The notes below the pieces were generated by a model. The model ran no database searches and had not been told where the DNA came from. It worked only from the letters and a program-made list of their open reading frames with translations. A stretch of 64,000 nucleotides of DNA from Atrina japonica (taxonomy: Eukaryota; Mollusca; Bivalvia; Pterioida; Pinnidae): assembly GCA_030159075.1 (NCBI GenBank), contig BROG01000524.1, positions 371,001-435,000 of the forward strand, given 5' to 3'. The position numbers and the translations under genes were made by a program. Numbering within the stretch: the first letter of the stretch is position 1; each line of letters begins with the position of its first letter. Shown piece after piece: positions 12,012-24,320 of this stretch.

Positions 12012-12785
12012 TTATGCAATATATTTACGATGCAAATGATTTTTAAAACATTTTATGCTGCAAATATATCAAGACTGAAATGATATTTGCTGCCGTGTCT
12101 AATACACTTGTTTTTACATATTTCGCTAAAAAAATTAAAAAGTCATTGATAAAAAGTACGTGTTTATGAATAAGAAGTAATTTTTAAAATCCAGTAGATA
12201 TTTGGCAAAAGTTCAAAATATATGTCGGTGATATATTTTGTGTAATAGTTAACATTTAACAACGCAATATGACTTACATCAAGTGCACAGCAGTTCAAAT
12301 TATCTGCTGAGTGATCTGCTTTGTTATTTCCCATTTATTACGCATTAGTTAAGGACAAAAAATTTTAAGGTAATCCTAAAATATGGATTTTTCTATAGAC
12401 AAAAGGAAAATCGTTCAATCATAAGTAAATAATTTATAAAAACAACACACGTACAATGATTTTAGATTTATTGTTTTGTCAAACAAATTAAGTCAAACCG
12501 GAAGTTAAATAAACTGTTATAAACTTAAATAATTTGATATTATTTTCGCAAATTATCTATATGGCACATTCACATTTTAAAAAAAAATGCAGCATGTTCA
12601 TCAAAGTTTCTATTCGAAATTTTAGATTCCTTCCATATAAAAATTTCTATTTGACTGAATGTTTTATTATTTTAGCGTGTATATATATGTATATATGTGT
12701 AAACTTTAAATGCTGCTTAATTTGTTTTTTCAATTTTTTTTAAGAATCGAGAATACACTGGGGATAACGCTTGAAACAAAGCAAT
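11136..12785. other. gene-free AT-rich stretch with a (CA)n run
   Basis: A pure (CA)n microsatellite is at about 11967-12010. No coding exon, RNA gene or mobile element is recognised in the remainder. Confidence 0.65.
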
Positions 12786-12789
12786 TTTG

Positions 12790-13330
12790 ACATTGTCATG
12801 TGTTGCTGAAAATTGGAATAAAGAGGTATTTTGATTATCTATTTTTATTTAAAAATAGTAGTTATGTGTATTTTGGTGCTGCGAATTAAATGACAGATAT
12901 TACCAAACTGTCAGTTGCCATGGTAACAAAGTAAAGATTACTGATAGATCAAAATTAAGACATTTTGGATTTCGCCGAAAGGTGGACTATAACGGTATTT
13001 TTGACATTTCAAATTTAGTGTTAGATGTTACGACCACGTTGGTTACCATGGTAGCAAAAAAATACATATGATTAATCAGGAATTTGATATTGTTAAATCT
13101 TTATGAAAAATAGTATAGAGTGATATTTTGATATTACGCATTCAATGGTAATTGTTATGGGGGTGTTAGTTGCCATGATAACAAAGTAAAGGTCTGGTTG
13201 TTCAAAATTAGATATATTTTTATTTTGCTTAAATAGTATATAGAAGTGTTTTGGTATTAGTTAATTCTACGATAGATGTTACAGAAACATCAGCTGATAT
13301 AGTAGTTTGATAAACGGTTGTGCTTGGTAA
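12790..13330. repeat. 128-bp tandem repeat with X-box-like palindromic cores
   Basis: About four diverged units. The core GTTGCCATGGTAAC starts at 12914, GTTACCATGGTAGC at 13042, GTTGCCATGATAAC at 13169 and a decayed version near 13293, giving a period of 127-128 bp. Each core is followed by AAAG/AAAA and preceded by a TTAGATGTTAC-like or ATGACAGATATTAC-like block. The core fits the RFX-factor X-box (GTNRCC, 0-3 nt, RGYAAC). A regulatory role is not shown. Confidence 0.7.
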
Positions 13331-13649
13331 AATAATGATATTGTAGAAGCAATTGAAATGTAAAACTTTAAAAAATGCCAAGATTTTCAACTCCTTGTCT
13401 AGATATGTGAATTTGAAGTTGCTGAATCTGAAGAAAAATAATTTGTCAAAATTTCAAGAGCACTGGTTGAAAAGGCACAAATCTGATAATCGAAAACGCT
13501 GAAAATGAGGAGGCATGTTTAAATCGTTGGAAATACACCAAAGTAAGTCGGTGACAGCTGACGTTTTTATTTGAGCATGAATATCTATGGACCTGATATA
13601 AAATTCTCAAACTCAGCATGGTGCTAAAATGCCTAAAATGGCCACTTTC

Positions 13650-13676
13650 GGGGGGGGGGGGGGGGGGGGGGGGGGT

Positions 13677-13715
<39 letters not shown>

Positions 13716-13736
13716 GGGGGGGGGGGGGGGGGGGGG
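13650..13736. repeat. poly-G tract of about 87 bases with two T interruptions
   Basis: An almost pure G run broken by single T bases near 13676 and 13715. The proline-rich open frame on the minus strand across it is an artefact. The length is likely imprecise in any assembly. Confidence 0.95.
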
Positions 13737-14085
13737 CGTTATATTTTGTGAATAATGTTTCACTTATAGCAAGGATGAAGTATATATTGTCACCCTTATG
13801 CTAATCGTTAATACATTGTCTGATGTAATATTAAACGATACACACTTCTTTGATACAAAGTATATATTATTTGAAGTTGGCTAGATCTTGTGCAAATTAA
13901 GTGTATAAGGGTCGGGGGTCCACGTTGCCCACCATATTTCTTGTTAGAAGTACGAAGTACACTTTATAACATATCATGGAAACCAGCGATTGCTTGCTGA
14001 AAAGATTTTAAAATGTCGCCGTGATGTTTTTTCTAAATTTTGGATATTTCTGGACTGGGGTGTAGGTATCAAAGATAGGTTTGTA
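13737..14085. other. gene-free stretch
   Basis: No coding, RNA or repeat signal is recognised. Confidence 0.6.
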
Positions 14086-14291
14086 TACTGTAAAATCATT
14101 TATTTTCGAGGGTTTAAATGTTCGTGGTTTTTCCTTCAAAAACAAATATGTTAACATTAATTTTCCTTGACGTTATGTATCTTTTTGTTTATCATTAAAG
14201 TAAAATATTTCGCCACGGATATATTTCGTTCGTGGTTATCCATGAAATTAACGAAAGTTAATCCTCAACTGCAATTCATTATTTTACAGTA
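14086..14291. mobile_element. MITE with TACTGTAAAAT ends
   Basis: About 206 bp with terminal inverted repeats TACTGTAAAATCATTTA (left) and, reverse-complemented, TACTGTAAAATAATGAAT (right). The interior has paired TTTTCGAGGG and CGTGGTT-type motifs. It is non-coding and appears inserted beside or within a decayed Penelope-like 3' fragment. Confidence 0.8.
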
Positions 14292-14400
14292 CACATTAGA
14301 CGAACACAACCCCTGAAAAGGCAAGAAATAGAATCAAGTGCTACGGAGGAGAACAGCCCCTGTCGACTTGTCACAGCAATCTTTGGTCCGCAGTCTAAAA
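14292..14400 (-). mobile_element. decayed Penelope-like 3' fragment
   Basis: It keeps degraded forms of the shared boxes: GACGAACACAACCCCTGAAA, GGAATCAAGTGC-like, ACGGAGGAG and CCCCTGTCGACTTGTCACA. Both ends are truncated. Confidence 0.6.
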
Positions 14401-14439
14401 TAAGCCAAACCATCATAACAATCCCTGGTAAAGATACTT

Positions 14440-14835
14440 AAAGTCGATCATAAGACACCCTCATAATCAGCTGTAAAGACGATTTTAAAACACCCTGGTA
14501 ACCATCTGTAAATACGATATTAAGACACCATGAAAACCATCTGTAAAGACGATATTAAGACACCCTGGTAACCATCTTGAAACACGATCTTAAGACACCC
14601 TGAAAACCATCTGTAAAGTTGATATTTAGGCACCCTGGTAATAATCTGTAAAGGCGATCGTAAGACACTCTGGTAACCATCTTTGAAGACGATATTAAGA
14701 CACCTTGATAACAATTTGTAAATACGATCGCAAGACACTCTGGTAACCATCTTTGAAGACGATATTAAGACACCCTGGTAATCATTTGTAAATACGATCT
14801 TAAGACAGCCTGGTAACCATCTGTATAGAAGATTT
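14440..14835. repeat. 35-bp minisatellite, about 11 units
   Basis: The unit is about 35 bp: GTAAAGACGATATTAAGACA then CCCTGGTAACCATCT. Variants differ at ATTAAG/CTTAAG/TCGTAAG and at AACCATCT/AATCATTT. The 106-codon minus-strand open frame here cycles through the array and is not taken as coding. Confidence 0.93.
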
Positions 14836-17290
14836 ACCATCTTCTTTCTTACTCTAGATCACGTAACTCAACATCTCAGACAAGAAAAATGGTGATTTAT
14901 GAAAATATAGCATTTTATGATTAACGGTCGGGAAATTTTTATTTTCCTGCTCAGTTGACATTTTGGAACAGAAATAACATGTATTAATTATATCCCATTA
15001 TGTTCGCTTTTATCATTGAAATAGGAGTCTAATGCTGAGATTAGAAGCTTTGGAACATTTGATTAAAACTGATTCCCACCATATGGTGTATGTGGTTTGA
15101 ATTTAGACCACATTGTGTTGTGTGAAGTGATACAGAGTTATAATACAATAATTGTCGTTGAGGAATGTAATCTTCCATATAATTAAAATGACTGCAATTC
15201 ATTCTGATTGAAATACATTAATGATCATTCCAAATTACACCATTCAAAAATATGCGATACTAAAGGTTCTTGATTATATCTAAGACTGGTCTCAAAACCT
15301 TTTACTAGCAGTACGTCAACACCAATAACCCCATCATCATCATCGTCGTCGTCAACTGCTATGATGAATCTCAAACGTGTCGTGTCTAATATGGTCCCAT
15401 ATTTCAGGTTTTAGTCTACCCAATGACTTACATTATTTTGCCAATCGCTTGGCATAGAATTAGACACTACTAAAACAAGTTCATATGTACCAAGTACTAC
15501 CCTACCCGTTACCGAGAATCGAAACATTAAACTCATTTGCGAGGAAAACATCCCTCTCATTATTATCACTGACATGTTTGTCGTGATAACATTTTTGTGT
15601 AAATGAATACTACTTTTTTCTACCTTATGCGTAAAACGTTAACATTTATAATTATCTTTCGATCATTTTCTGACCATTCTGTTTAACAAGAACGAGAAAC
15701 TGGGGAGACAATTTGATATATTTACGGAATGTTTGTATATTGAACATCCATATTTAGAATTTTGTAGTATACGAAATTTCAGAGAGAAAAAATTAAAAAT
15801 AATAAACCGATATTTACCAGGTGAAATCAGAAAATGAAATAAAAAAAAATAAACATATAATCAGACTACCCTGAATTACACTGTATGGCCCGTATGTCAA
15901 TGAGAACTATATAAAATCAACATGTATAAAATATGGAAATATGAAAAGCACAACATTTTGGCAAATGTTAGTATCTAAGTTTCGTTATAAAAACAATCAA
16001 AATAGTTTGCCAGTGTCATTATGTGGATAAAACTAACAATTCACATAAACATTTTAACATTAGAATTGATTGATTTTGTACAACTCCTTTTATGAGTACA
16101 AGATCACAATTTTTTTTATCGTATTTGTATTCTGAAATTACCAGTAATTATATCTTGCATTGTGCACTAGGCTACTTGCAAATTTGTCTACTCTGTTTCA
16201 AATGTGAACATGATAAATATCCATGAAAATCCAAAGCAATTGAAAAAAAAATCTTACTAATTTTGTCAAACCATTTTGCTTCAATAGCATGATTAGTAAT
16301 ATATATCGGTATTGAAGTCGAAAAGATTATAATCATTTCACTTCTTACTTTTCTAGGCTTGAATTTTAAAAAAATGCAATTGAACTTACTGGGGACATTG
16401 TGTATGTGAAGTGAAGTAAATAATAGTCATGGTTTGACAGAAAAAAAATATTCCTTATTGTGTGTGTTTTTGTATACACTATTGATTACAAATAATCAAT
16501 TAAGATAAAAACATTTAGACGGGAACAGAAATAATTTGTGATAATGTTCTTTTCATCTTTCGAAAATCCTGAACAGGTTGTCAAGAAATCCGTGAAAAGA
16601 CTTTTCCTGGCAGCTTTCAACGTGTCCGCTTGATGTTGAAAATGATGCTGTATTACTTTGCATTAACAAGAAACGCGGTATTCGAAATGTGAAAATAATA
16701 TCAATCAAGAGTAAATTGAAGTAAGCTGATTTTCCGTATTTTTGATTAATTGCAACCGATCCAGAAGTCGCGATGAAAAGTTCTAATCACTAAGAAGGAC
16801 AGGTAATAATGGCAAGACATAAAATTTGTTCCTTGATTTACATTTAATTGTGTCTTTAATTGAAGCCCTCTGCGTTACAGGGTAATCTTCTTTTTCTAAA
16901 GTTGTCTGTCATTTTGCATTTGATTAGGAAAAGGATAAAGACCTAATGTATCGTATGAATATTCATCTGGACACCCAGAAATACATCACAGTAATTACGT
17001 AGAAATCTTTCATAGTAATTATGTGTGGAACTTGATGAAATAAACTCAAAATATGAAGGTAATCACGAACATAGGGTTTGAACAAATTTCCTCTTTTTAG
17101 AATGTTTCGGCTTTAATGTAAATCAAGGTGGCAGGTTCACCAAGGATGCTTAATGATTTGGCTGATTATAACAGAAAAATATTTCAGAATGAGATTTTAA
17201 ATGAGAACCAAGTAATCATATGTAGCATTGTGGTTTTAATGAAAATAATGCTTTACACAGAAACAAACTTAATCAAATTATGATAGAACC
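14836..17290. other. gene-free AT-rich stretch
   Basis: A short (CAT/CGT)n run lies near 15333-15352. No exon, RNA gene or clear repeat is recognised in these 2.4 kb. Confidence 0.6.
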
Positions 17291-17293
17291 CCC

Positions 17294-17376
<83 letters not shown>
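17294..17376. repeat. (AC)n/(AT)n microsatellite
   Basis: A pure AC run of about 70 bases passes directly into a short AT run. Confidence 0.95.
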
Positions 17377-18302
17377 TTATAAATGATAGGTTGCGATTTG
17401 GAAATCTATGATTAAACATTCTAAATTTTGTCGGTAAAACCTCAAAAGTTGGGGGAAAAACTTAACAAAATCTTATATATGTATACTTAAACATTACTTC
17501 CAAAAAATCTGGCAATCTGTGTATTGTCAATCAATCAAATATTCGTAAAGGAAATCAAATTTCCGATTATAATCTGGTAGTATTTATTGATATTCTTTTA
17601 AAAAAAACACCTAGCCAAACTTTCATATGAAAATGTTTTATTTGAATGAATTCAGTTATATCATCAAATGGAATTCATGATTTTTAAAGTTTCATTTATC
17701 AATTTTTTTAAATTTTATTTGATCTGTAAGTTACTGCAACGGTGACCATTTATCATAGAATTGAACACTTTGAAATGAGTGTTGATTTTTTTAATCTTGT
17801 CCAAACTAACCACAGCTTTCGGGTGTTATGTCTCTCAAGACAATCCATACCTTTGCCAAAAGCTAAAGATTGATATGCAACAGTGGTGTGATGCAGGTTA
17901 AAACTATTGTATTGACATCACAGCAATAAATGATTACTTATATATAGTATTTTATAGAAACTTGTGAATTATAGCTATTATTTGAACTTAATCAAATGTT
18001 ATTTATGATACCCGATATGCTATTGCTTATTCGATTCGTTTTTCACCAAAAAAATTAATATCGATGAGGTTACTAATGATATATGAACATTCTTTTATGC
18101 AATATATTACATTGACATGAATCATTTTTGTATAAAAAGTAAAGAATTTACGCCGAAAAACAGTGTTATTTTCAGAAATGTTGACTTGTGCTATGAAAGT
18201 TAGGCACAAACTAATTTAAAGTTTTATTCTCAAATTCAAACTCTATTTATCGAGTACAAGTGGGATTTCAATGTAACACGGTTCAGTATGACTGGGATTA
18301 TC
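17377..18302. other. gene-free AT-rich stretch
   Basis: No gene is seen. A 60-codon minus-strand open frame at 18027-18209 has no recognisable domain. Confidence 0.55.
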
Positions 18303-18425
18303 AACACACACACACACTTACACACACACACACTTACACACTTACACACACACACACACACACACAAACACACACATAAACACACACACAGACACACCTA
18401 CACACACAAACACACACACACACAC

Positions 18426-18486
<61 letters not shown>
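18303..18486. repeat. compound (AC)n, AC-variant, (AT)n microsatellite
   Basis: AC repeats broken by TTAC, AAAC, TAAAC and GAC steps run into a pure AT tract of about 58 bases. Open frames here (His/Thr and Tyr/Ile repeats) are artefacts. Confidence 0.95.
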
Positions 18487-18487
<1 letters not shown>

Positions 18488-19234
18488 TTAAATGTTCATT
18501 CCAGAAATTTACAATTAATTTAAAATATTTTCTTTAGAATATACAGAATTGAAAAGAAAGGTGAGTCTTGATAACCCAGATATGATATATTAATCTTTAT
18601 TTCGTGACTTTACTTATGACCGCGGAAGAACTGCTACAATACCATGTCATATCGTGTTTTATCTTTTATCTAACCCTGAACAGATCCAATTACTTTTCCC
18701 ATGCTTGATTGACACAGAATAAATAATTCTCTTGCCAGAAACTATTAACAATTTGGGAAAATGTGCTTATTGAAATGATTTCTGGAAATGATATCAAAAT
18801 GGCAATTTCTTTGAATATTTAATCATCCGTAATCACTATAAAAGAAATGTTAAGTACGTATCTACAGACAGCAAAAGAACCTTAGGCCTTATCATTTCTT
18901 AAAGTATAGTGATACAATCTCTCATTTCCACATGTCTGGGTATACGCTTGAGAGTATGTTAGGATCACCGACTAAAGTAAAACAAAAAACAAAACAAAAA
19001 ACAAAAACAAAAAACGAAAACAAAACTATGCATCCAAACAACACAAATATATTTATATTTACTTCCAATAATAACGTTATGTGCAGATAATAAAATTTAA
19101 ATCTCTGTGTTGAAATTTATGGTACCGTTTATCTGACCCCAAATTTATACAACGTTAGTTTTTTCCAAGCTGTGCACAGAGGTAACTTCAACTAATGTGT
19201 AGTAGGTTAGGGGGTTATGTTAATAATTATACTT
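18487..19234. other. gene-free stretch
   Basis: An A-rich AAAACAAAAAAC-type low-complexity run lies at about 18980-19025. Nothing else is recognised. Confidence 0.6.
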
Positions 19235-19345
19235 CCCAGGAGTGCTTATTTCTCCATGGTACTTGATCCCCCATTTTTTTTTATTTTTCGGAGGTCCACA
19301 TTTGTTCATTGTTCACCGGGTTTATAAACTGTCTCTTGGACAACA
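19235..19345 (+). mobile_element. decayed Penelope-like 3' fragment
   Basis: GTGCTTATTTCTCCATGGTA, CTTGATCCCC, GGAGGTCCACATTTGTTCAT and TTCACCGGGTTT match, with substitutions, the ordered boxes of the other 3' ends. Confidence 0.65.
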
Positions 19346-19574
19346 TGGCAGTTTAGACTTGGGTATTTATGTTTTTATATGGAGAAGAAAAATTAATTCT
19401 TTTGTCTCGTCAAGAAGTTTCACTCGAGCGAATAAATCAAAAACTATAGGGGAAATGCTAGGCGTACTAAATATATTCTATCTTCTTACGTTTTTGCTGT
19501 CAGTATTTTGCCAATACGGTTTTTTTTTTCTTTTTGATCGTTAATGATCTGCTTGGCATATACGATTTCAATAT

Positions 19575-19740
19575 ACAGTAAAACTTGCTTTGGCGACCAT
19601 CTGGTCATAAAAACTGTTTTCGTTGTCCCCAATAGTATCATTTGTGTAAAGATCAATCCTAAATAAATATCACCTCCCTATAAAGACTAGCTTTGTTGTG
19701 TCCGTAAGAGGGTCTTTATATTCAAGTTTCACTGTGGTGA
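19575..19740. mobile_element. MITE-like element with ACAGTAAAACTTG ends
   Basis: The left end ACAGTAAAACTTG pairs with the right end CAAGTTTCACTGTG. The non-coding interior of about 165 bp has GGCGACCATCTGG and AAGACTAGC motifs. A similar left end occurs at 37038 and related AAGACCAC motifs at 31578-31739. Confidence 0.6.
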
Positions 19741-20695
19741 TCTTTGTTGTTATGCTTCCCGCCAAGACTATTTGTCCAATATACCTCATCAGGTTTAAGG
19801 GAGCACATGTTTGACGTGTGCCAAGGGTTTATAGTAATCCCGTGAAGGTTCTTTTAATATAGTACGTCAAACCTGCCGTGAAAAAGTCACTTTTTTCTAA
19901 ATCTCATCCAAAAAATTTTTGACTTTCACTCCATACACCAAGCGCTTTGCAAAAGAACTGTCACTTCTTTTTTTCTGGTGGTTTTAATTATAATATGATA
20001 CTTTAAACTGAACATTTGACCTTCCGCCAATGCAACACACTTAAAACAAGTCATAGTAAATTAATTTAATTATAAAACCGAGGTTAAAAAATACTTTACT
20101 AATTACATAAGGCAAATGGTCCAGACAGTTGCATTTGAAACAGCTGCAGAATTTGATCTTAAAAGTTTTAACAGTAAAAACATTTAATTTTATGCTGCAG
20201 TTCAGGTAAATTAATTCTATTCACATTTAAGCAAAGTAATATTCTTCCTCATTTAATATTCAAAATTTAGAGTAGAAAATGAATTCCATTTTCTTTTCAT
20301 TAAAATCAAACCATAAAACAAGATGTACATTTTATTGCAAATTTATTAAGAAAGAAGACAATTCAAAAATTGTTAAGAACACCATAATTATGATGGTCAT
20401 AAATATGTCACTACATTCAAAATTATGCAAAAATATCCAATGTATTACCTAGTACGTCTAAATTGATCCGTTATGATTTATGAACGATAGCAATCGACAG
20501 AAGTAAATGAAATTGAAATGTCATCATATGAATAAAACAACGGAAGTGTTTAACACTGAATTACAGTTAGACTCCAAGGAATCTCAATAGTGAATTGATT
20601 AATTTGATTTAAAGCCCCAGGATCGCCCGTTTACGTTTTATTTTGGGTGTCTATATTGTTTAAAATGGTACTGTTCTTTAGATTATTCTTATAGC
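19741..20695. other. gene-free stretch
   Basis: AT-rich, no gene or element recognised. Confidence 0.55.
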
Positions 20696-20696
20696 A

Positions 20697-21583
20697 GAAT
20701 TTCACGAGTGCTAGTGTTACATGGACAGAATATGTCCCACTGAAATAATTGCGTCCATGTTTATGTAGTTTGTTTGAAGTAAAGAGGAAATTTGTTGCTA
20801 ATGTTACACTTTTGCTAGTATTATTATTGTTGGACGGAAAATTTCAAAATTAATTTCAATATCAATGCTTGCGACCAATGTTCCTTCAGCCATGAAATTA
20901 ACGTCTTTAAAAGTCGCCAATTGCTTAAAGCTCACTGCATTCTGGGTAAATGTGCGCAGATGTGTAAAAAAAAACAGTTAATTTCCGTTGCTAGTGTTAC
21001 AAGTTTTGAAGACGGAATAAATTATGTAACATTAGCAACGAAAAAAAAACACCATGTCACTGTTTTCTGACACACTTGACTTTAAGTCGACTTTAGCAAT
21101 TTCAGAATTGCAAACTCGTACTGCTTATGTCACAGTTATATCCCCAAGCCCCTACACAAGACAAATAATAACACATGCATGCTGCTAATGTTGTGCATGA
21201 TAAACAGGATGGAAAACGGTCATGGTGACTTCATTGATAAAAAAATGTCTATGTATGTATATACTAATATGTATTACTAAGGTACTATTTGTAATTCAAT
21301 TTTGGATAGAATCTTGAAAAAATCATTCTGATTTACATGATGGGTATTTTTCAACAACATCTGATAAAAGGACATCAGAATTGAAGGGAGTTCATTTCGT
21401 CCTATTTTGGGCTCAATAGTTACATAAATGGTAAAACACGATGAAATAACATAGATCATTTTGTTTAAATATGTAACACTTTGATGTAATATCATATTCA
21501 TGCATAAAAATTGAATAATTAATTAATGTTATTAATTTAATTAATTTTAGTATTTCCGTCCATATAACACTAGCACTGGTGAA
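20697..21583. mobile_element. 0.9-kb non-autonomous inverted-repeat element
   Basis: The left end ATTTCACGAGTGCTAGTGTT then ACATGGAC is mirrored at the right end (GTCCATATAACACTAGCACT then GGTGAAAT). That gives imperfect terminal inverted repeats of about 28 bp. The motif GCTAGTGTTACA or a close variant recurs inside at about 20798, 20813 and 20990, and inverted at about 21027. 20986-21040 forms a compact hairpin (CGTTGCTAGTGTTACA against TGTAACATTAGCAACG). No transposase frame is present. Confidence 0.6.
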
Positions 21584-23234
21584 ATCTACATTACATAAAA
21601 ATATGTTTGTTATTTACACTTCTGTAAGTTTGTTTACAAGTGTGAAAATAATTTTTTTTAAATTCTATTACATCAACTTATTGTTGACAGTGCCATTGTC
21701 ACAGTTATCTACTGAACTGATTGGACTCACAGTCAAAGTCATAAGAAGTTAATTTTTCATACAACTAATCCTATCAATCTGGGCCCGAAGTCAACACCAA
21801 AATTTATCCTTTAACTGTACACGTTTATATATTGACGGCATATAACTGTAAACAATTATCAAAATCATTGCTCATTTGAAGAAAACTTTAGATATATTAA
21901 AATATTGTTTGTGTACATACTCAAATTCTGAGTACCGTACTCAACATATTCATTCATTATTACAGGAAAATCCCATGGTATGGCGCAAAATTCATATGTG
22001 AATGTGGACTCTGATAATATCCACACCTTGGCCTTACACGATAAGGGAAATTTATGGGGGAAAAAAAATTTTCTAGACTTGCATAATTCTAAAGTTTTAT
22101 CATGGTAAGGCCTGGCCTTCTTCAGGATATGGTGCAGATATAAATGTAAATACTTAATTGAAACAGGAAATGAACAACATCAGCCAGAACATGTTGAGCA
22201 AAATACATTTCAATACATTTAATTATTACAATCAGTTGGTGTAACATTGAAGTTATTTTAACTCTTATGGAAAATATAGAAGTGGACCCAGTTTCACAAT
22301 AAGTTGTTAAATTTAACCTATGGTTAGGCTATTGAGGTTACATTGAATAATTTCAAATTAAATTTAAGAATGTGTGTGGATAATTTCAAATTAAATTCAA
22401 AAACGTATTATGTAACTTGGTCCAGGAGTAATATAAACAAAAATGATATCTATAAACACTATGTATATCAGGCAGTACAAGGTTGGTTAATAGAGCACAT
22501 GTATAGTGAAATGGACACATCAACATGGATATATTAGGACAGTAAGTTATATTAACTGAATATATAACCTGATCTTCTATTTAGGTAAATATCTAAATCA
22601 TTTCAACTAACATGTTAAGTTAACTGTTCTAGGAGCAATGCACAACAGGTACCCTTTCAGGAGCCTCTAATAAAGCGTTTATGATAAAGATTTCACTGTT
22701 TACAAACAGATGACAGAAGCATGGTAATCTTTGGGTAGAATGACAGGTCGGAAAGTGATATGGAAATTCTACTTAAAAATGGGAGATATTACTATACTCA
22801 TTAAAAACTACAAAAACAATTTTATATTGCGGACAGTAACAAAAGTATATACTAAAAATGTATTTTCAATATTAGCAAATCATTATGTCAATAACATACA
22901 TCAATTGTTTCATGGGTGTATAGGAAACAGTCAAAATTGTTTTTCGGTGGTGATAGAAAAGGCCCGAAACTGTTTCCCCTAGTCCCTTTACATTCATAAA
23001 ACAATTGTATATTACTCTATAACATACACAGTGGAACATTCTTTTAAGACTACCAAATAATCGTCAAATGTTACAATGACTGTAGTCAGGTGGTTTCTTT
23101 TCCGTTTGTTTTATTGGTGGTTTATTTCATAATTCATTTTCCAGTTATATAATGGTGTTTTTATTGGTAGATGACCCAGTTAAACTATACCCACAGCCTG
23201 CTGCAAATAAACTGGCAATATTTCTCAACAAATC
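21584..23234. other. gene-free stretch with a weak foldback
   Basis: An imperfect inverted repeat lies at about 22013-22138 (ATATCC and CCTTGGCCTTAC against GTAAGGCCTGGCC and GGATAT). No coding exon is recognised; open frames at 22343-22537 and 22731-22982 carry no domain signal. Confidence 0.5.
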
Positions 23235-23325
23235 AGTTTTAAGATCCAGCTTGAACTGGTGCTGAATAGAGGCTACAGACTTCATGGTTTAAAGAGTTGT
23301 GCTCTAACCACTTAGTCAGACTCCC
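23235..23325 (-). mobile_element. tRNA-like SINE head fragment
   Basis: On the minus strand, GGGAGTCTGACTAAGTGGTT then AGAGCACAAC looks like an A-box region of a tRNA with a long variable arm. CAGTTCAAGCTGG looks like a B-box. No good acceptor-stem pairing is seen, so a SINE remnant is more likely than a working tRNA gene. Confidence 0.4.
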
Positions 23326-23714
23326 AAATGGCCTCTTAACAGGGAATACTTAATACAACGACCTGAGAATATGACATTGGTAGAATCTTGTTATGACGAA
23401 GTTCCAATGTATTTTGACAAAACCATTGGTGGAATAATGAATTTGAAATGAACAAATGAAAATCAAAAGATTTCATATAAGGTATGATTTAATCCATTCA
23501 CCCCTGAAGACACATCTGGACTAGTCTTAGACATCGAATTACAGAAACGTCAATTTTTTTCAAGAATTAATTGGTTAACAAAATATTCTTAACTTAAGCA
23601 TGTCACGTGTAGAATCTACATGAAAACAGACACAACGCAGCCCATTGACAATAAAATCACATATCAGCAAGAAAACAATTGGAGAGCAATGAAGATACAA
23701 AATAATATTCAGTT

Positions 23715-24320
23715 AATATATAAAAAATTTCAGATACCAAAGTATAAATCAATAGAATGTCCAGGACATAGATACAAATCCGGTAAAAAAGGACAAACAC
23801 GGACCTCTGGAAACCAAGAGGTGGGATCAGGTGCCATGGAGGTGTAAGCATCCTCTGTCGACCGGTCACACCCGCCGTGAGTCCACAGTCAAGTCCAATG
23901 AAACATATGAGGAGTGTATCCTCGTCACAATTGGTACAGACGTCTCAACAACCGCCAGCAAAAAGGCAACTCAACATTTCACTTAGTGAAACAGAGTAGT
24001 CGCAAACAAGACTATTATACAGACCGTAAAATTTGCGGAACGTTGACATTAAACGCGGTTTTCAATATCCCTGTGTCAATAATTTGTCAGTGAGTAGTTT
24101 ACCTCTGTATATGAAATCTTCATATGTTGTACACGCCCTGGCATATCGGACCATTTGTGAAATATAAACTCCATATGCGGGTGACTGAGGGATATTACTA
24201 CTTAAATGTGGAAAATTTACGATGGGAAAGCCGAAGTCGTCGCGTTTATCGTATAGCTTAGTTGCTAATTTCCTGTCTGTATATATATTAAGTAAAATGT
24301 CTAAGTATGAAGCGTGTGTT
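23715..24320 (-). pseudogene. Penelope-like retroelement, 3' portion
   Basis: It keeps the end of the reverse transcriptase frame (24062-24318): YLDILLNI, KLYDKRDDFGFPIVNFPHL, IPQSPAYGVYISQM and RYARACTTYEDF. The common 3' tail down to GATACCAAAGTATAAATC at about 23733 follows. The coding match stops abruptly near 24318 in AT-rich unrelated sequence, so the copy is 5'-truncated. It is closer in sequence to the 8811-10345 copy than the decayed fragments are. Confidence 0.85.

Noticed and set aside
13446..13763. Proline-rich open frame (and the Pro/Gly frames at 55143-55422)
   Set aside because: Translations of the G and C homopolymer tracts.
14520..14840. 106-codon minus-strand open frame
   Set aside because: It lies wholly in a 35-bp tandem repeat and cycles through all three repeat frames.
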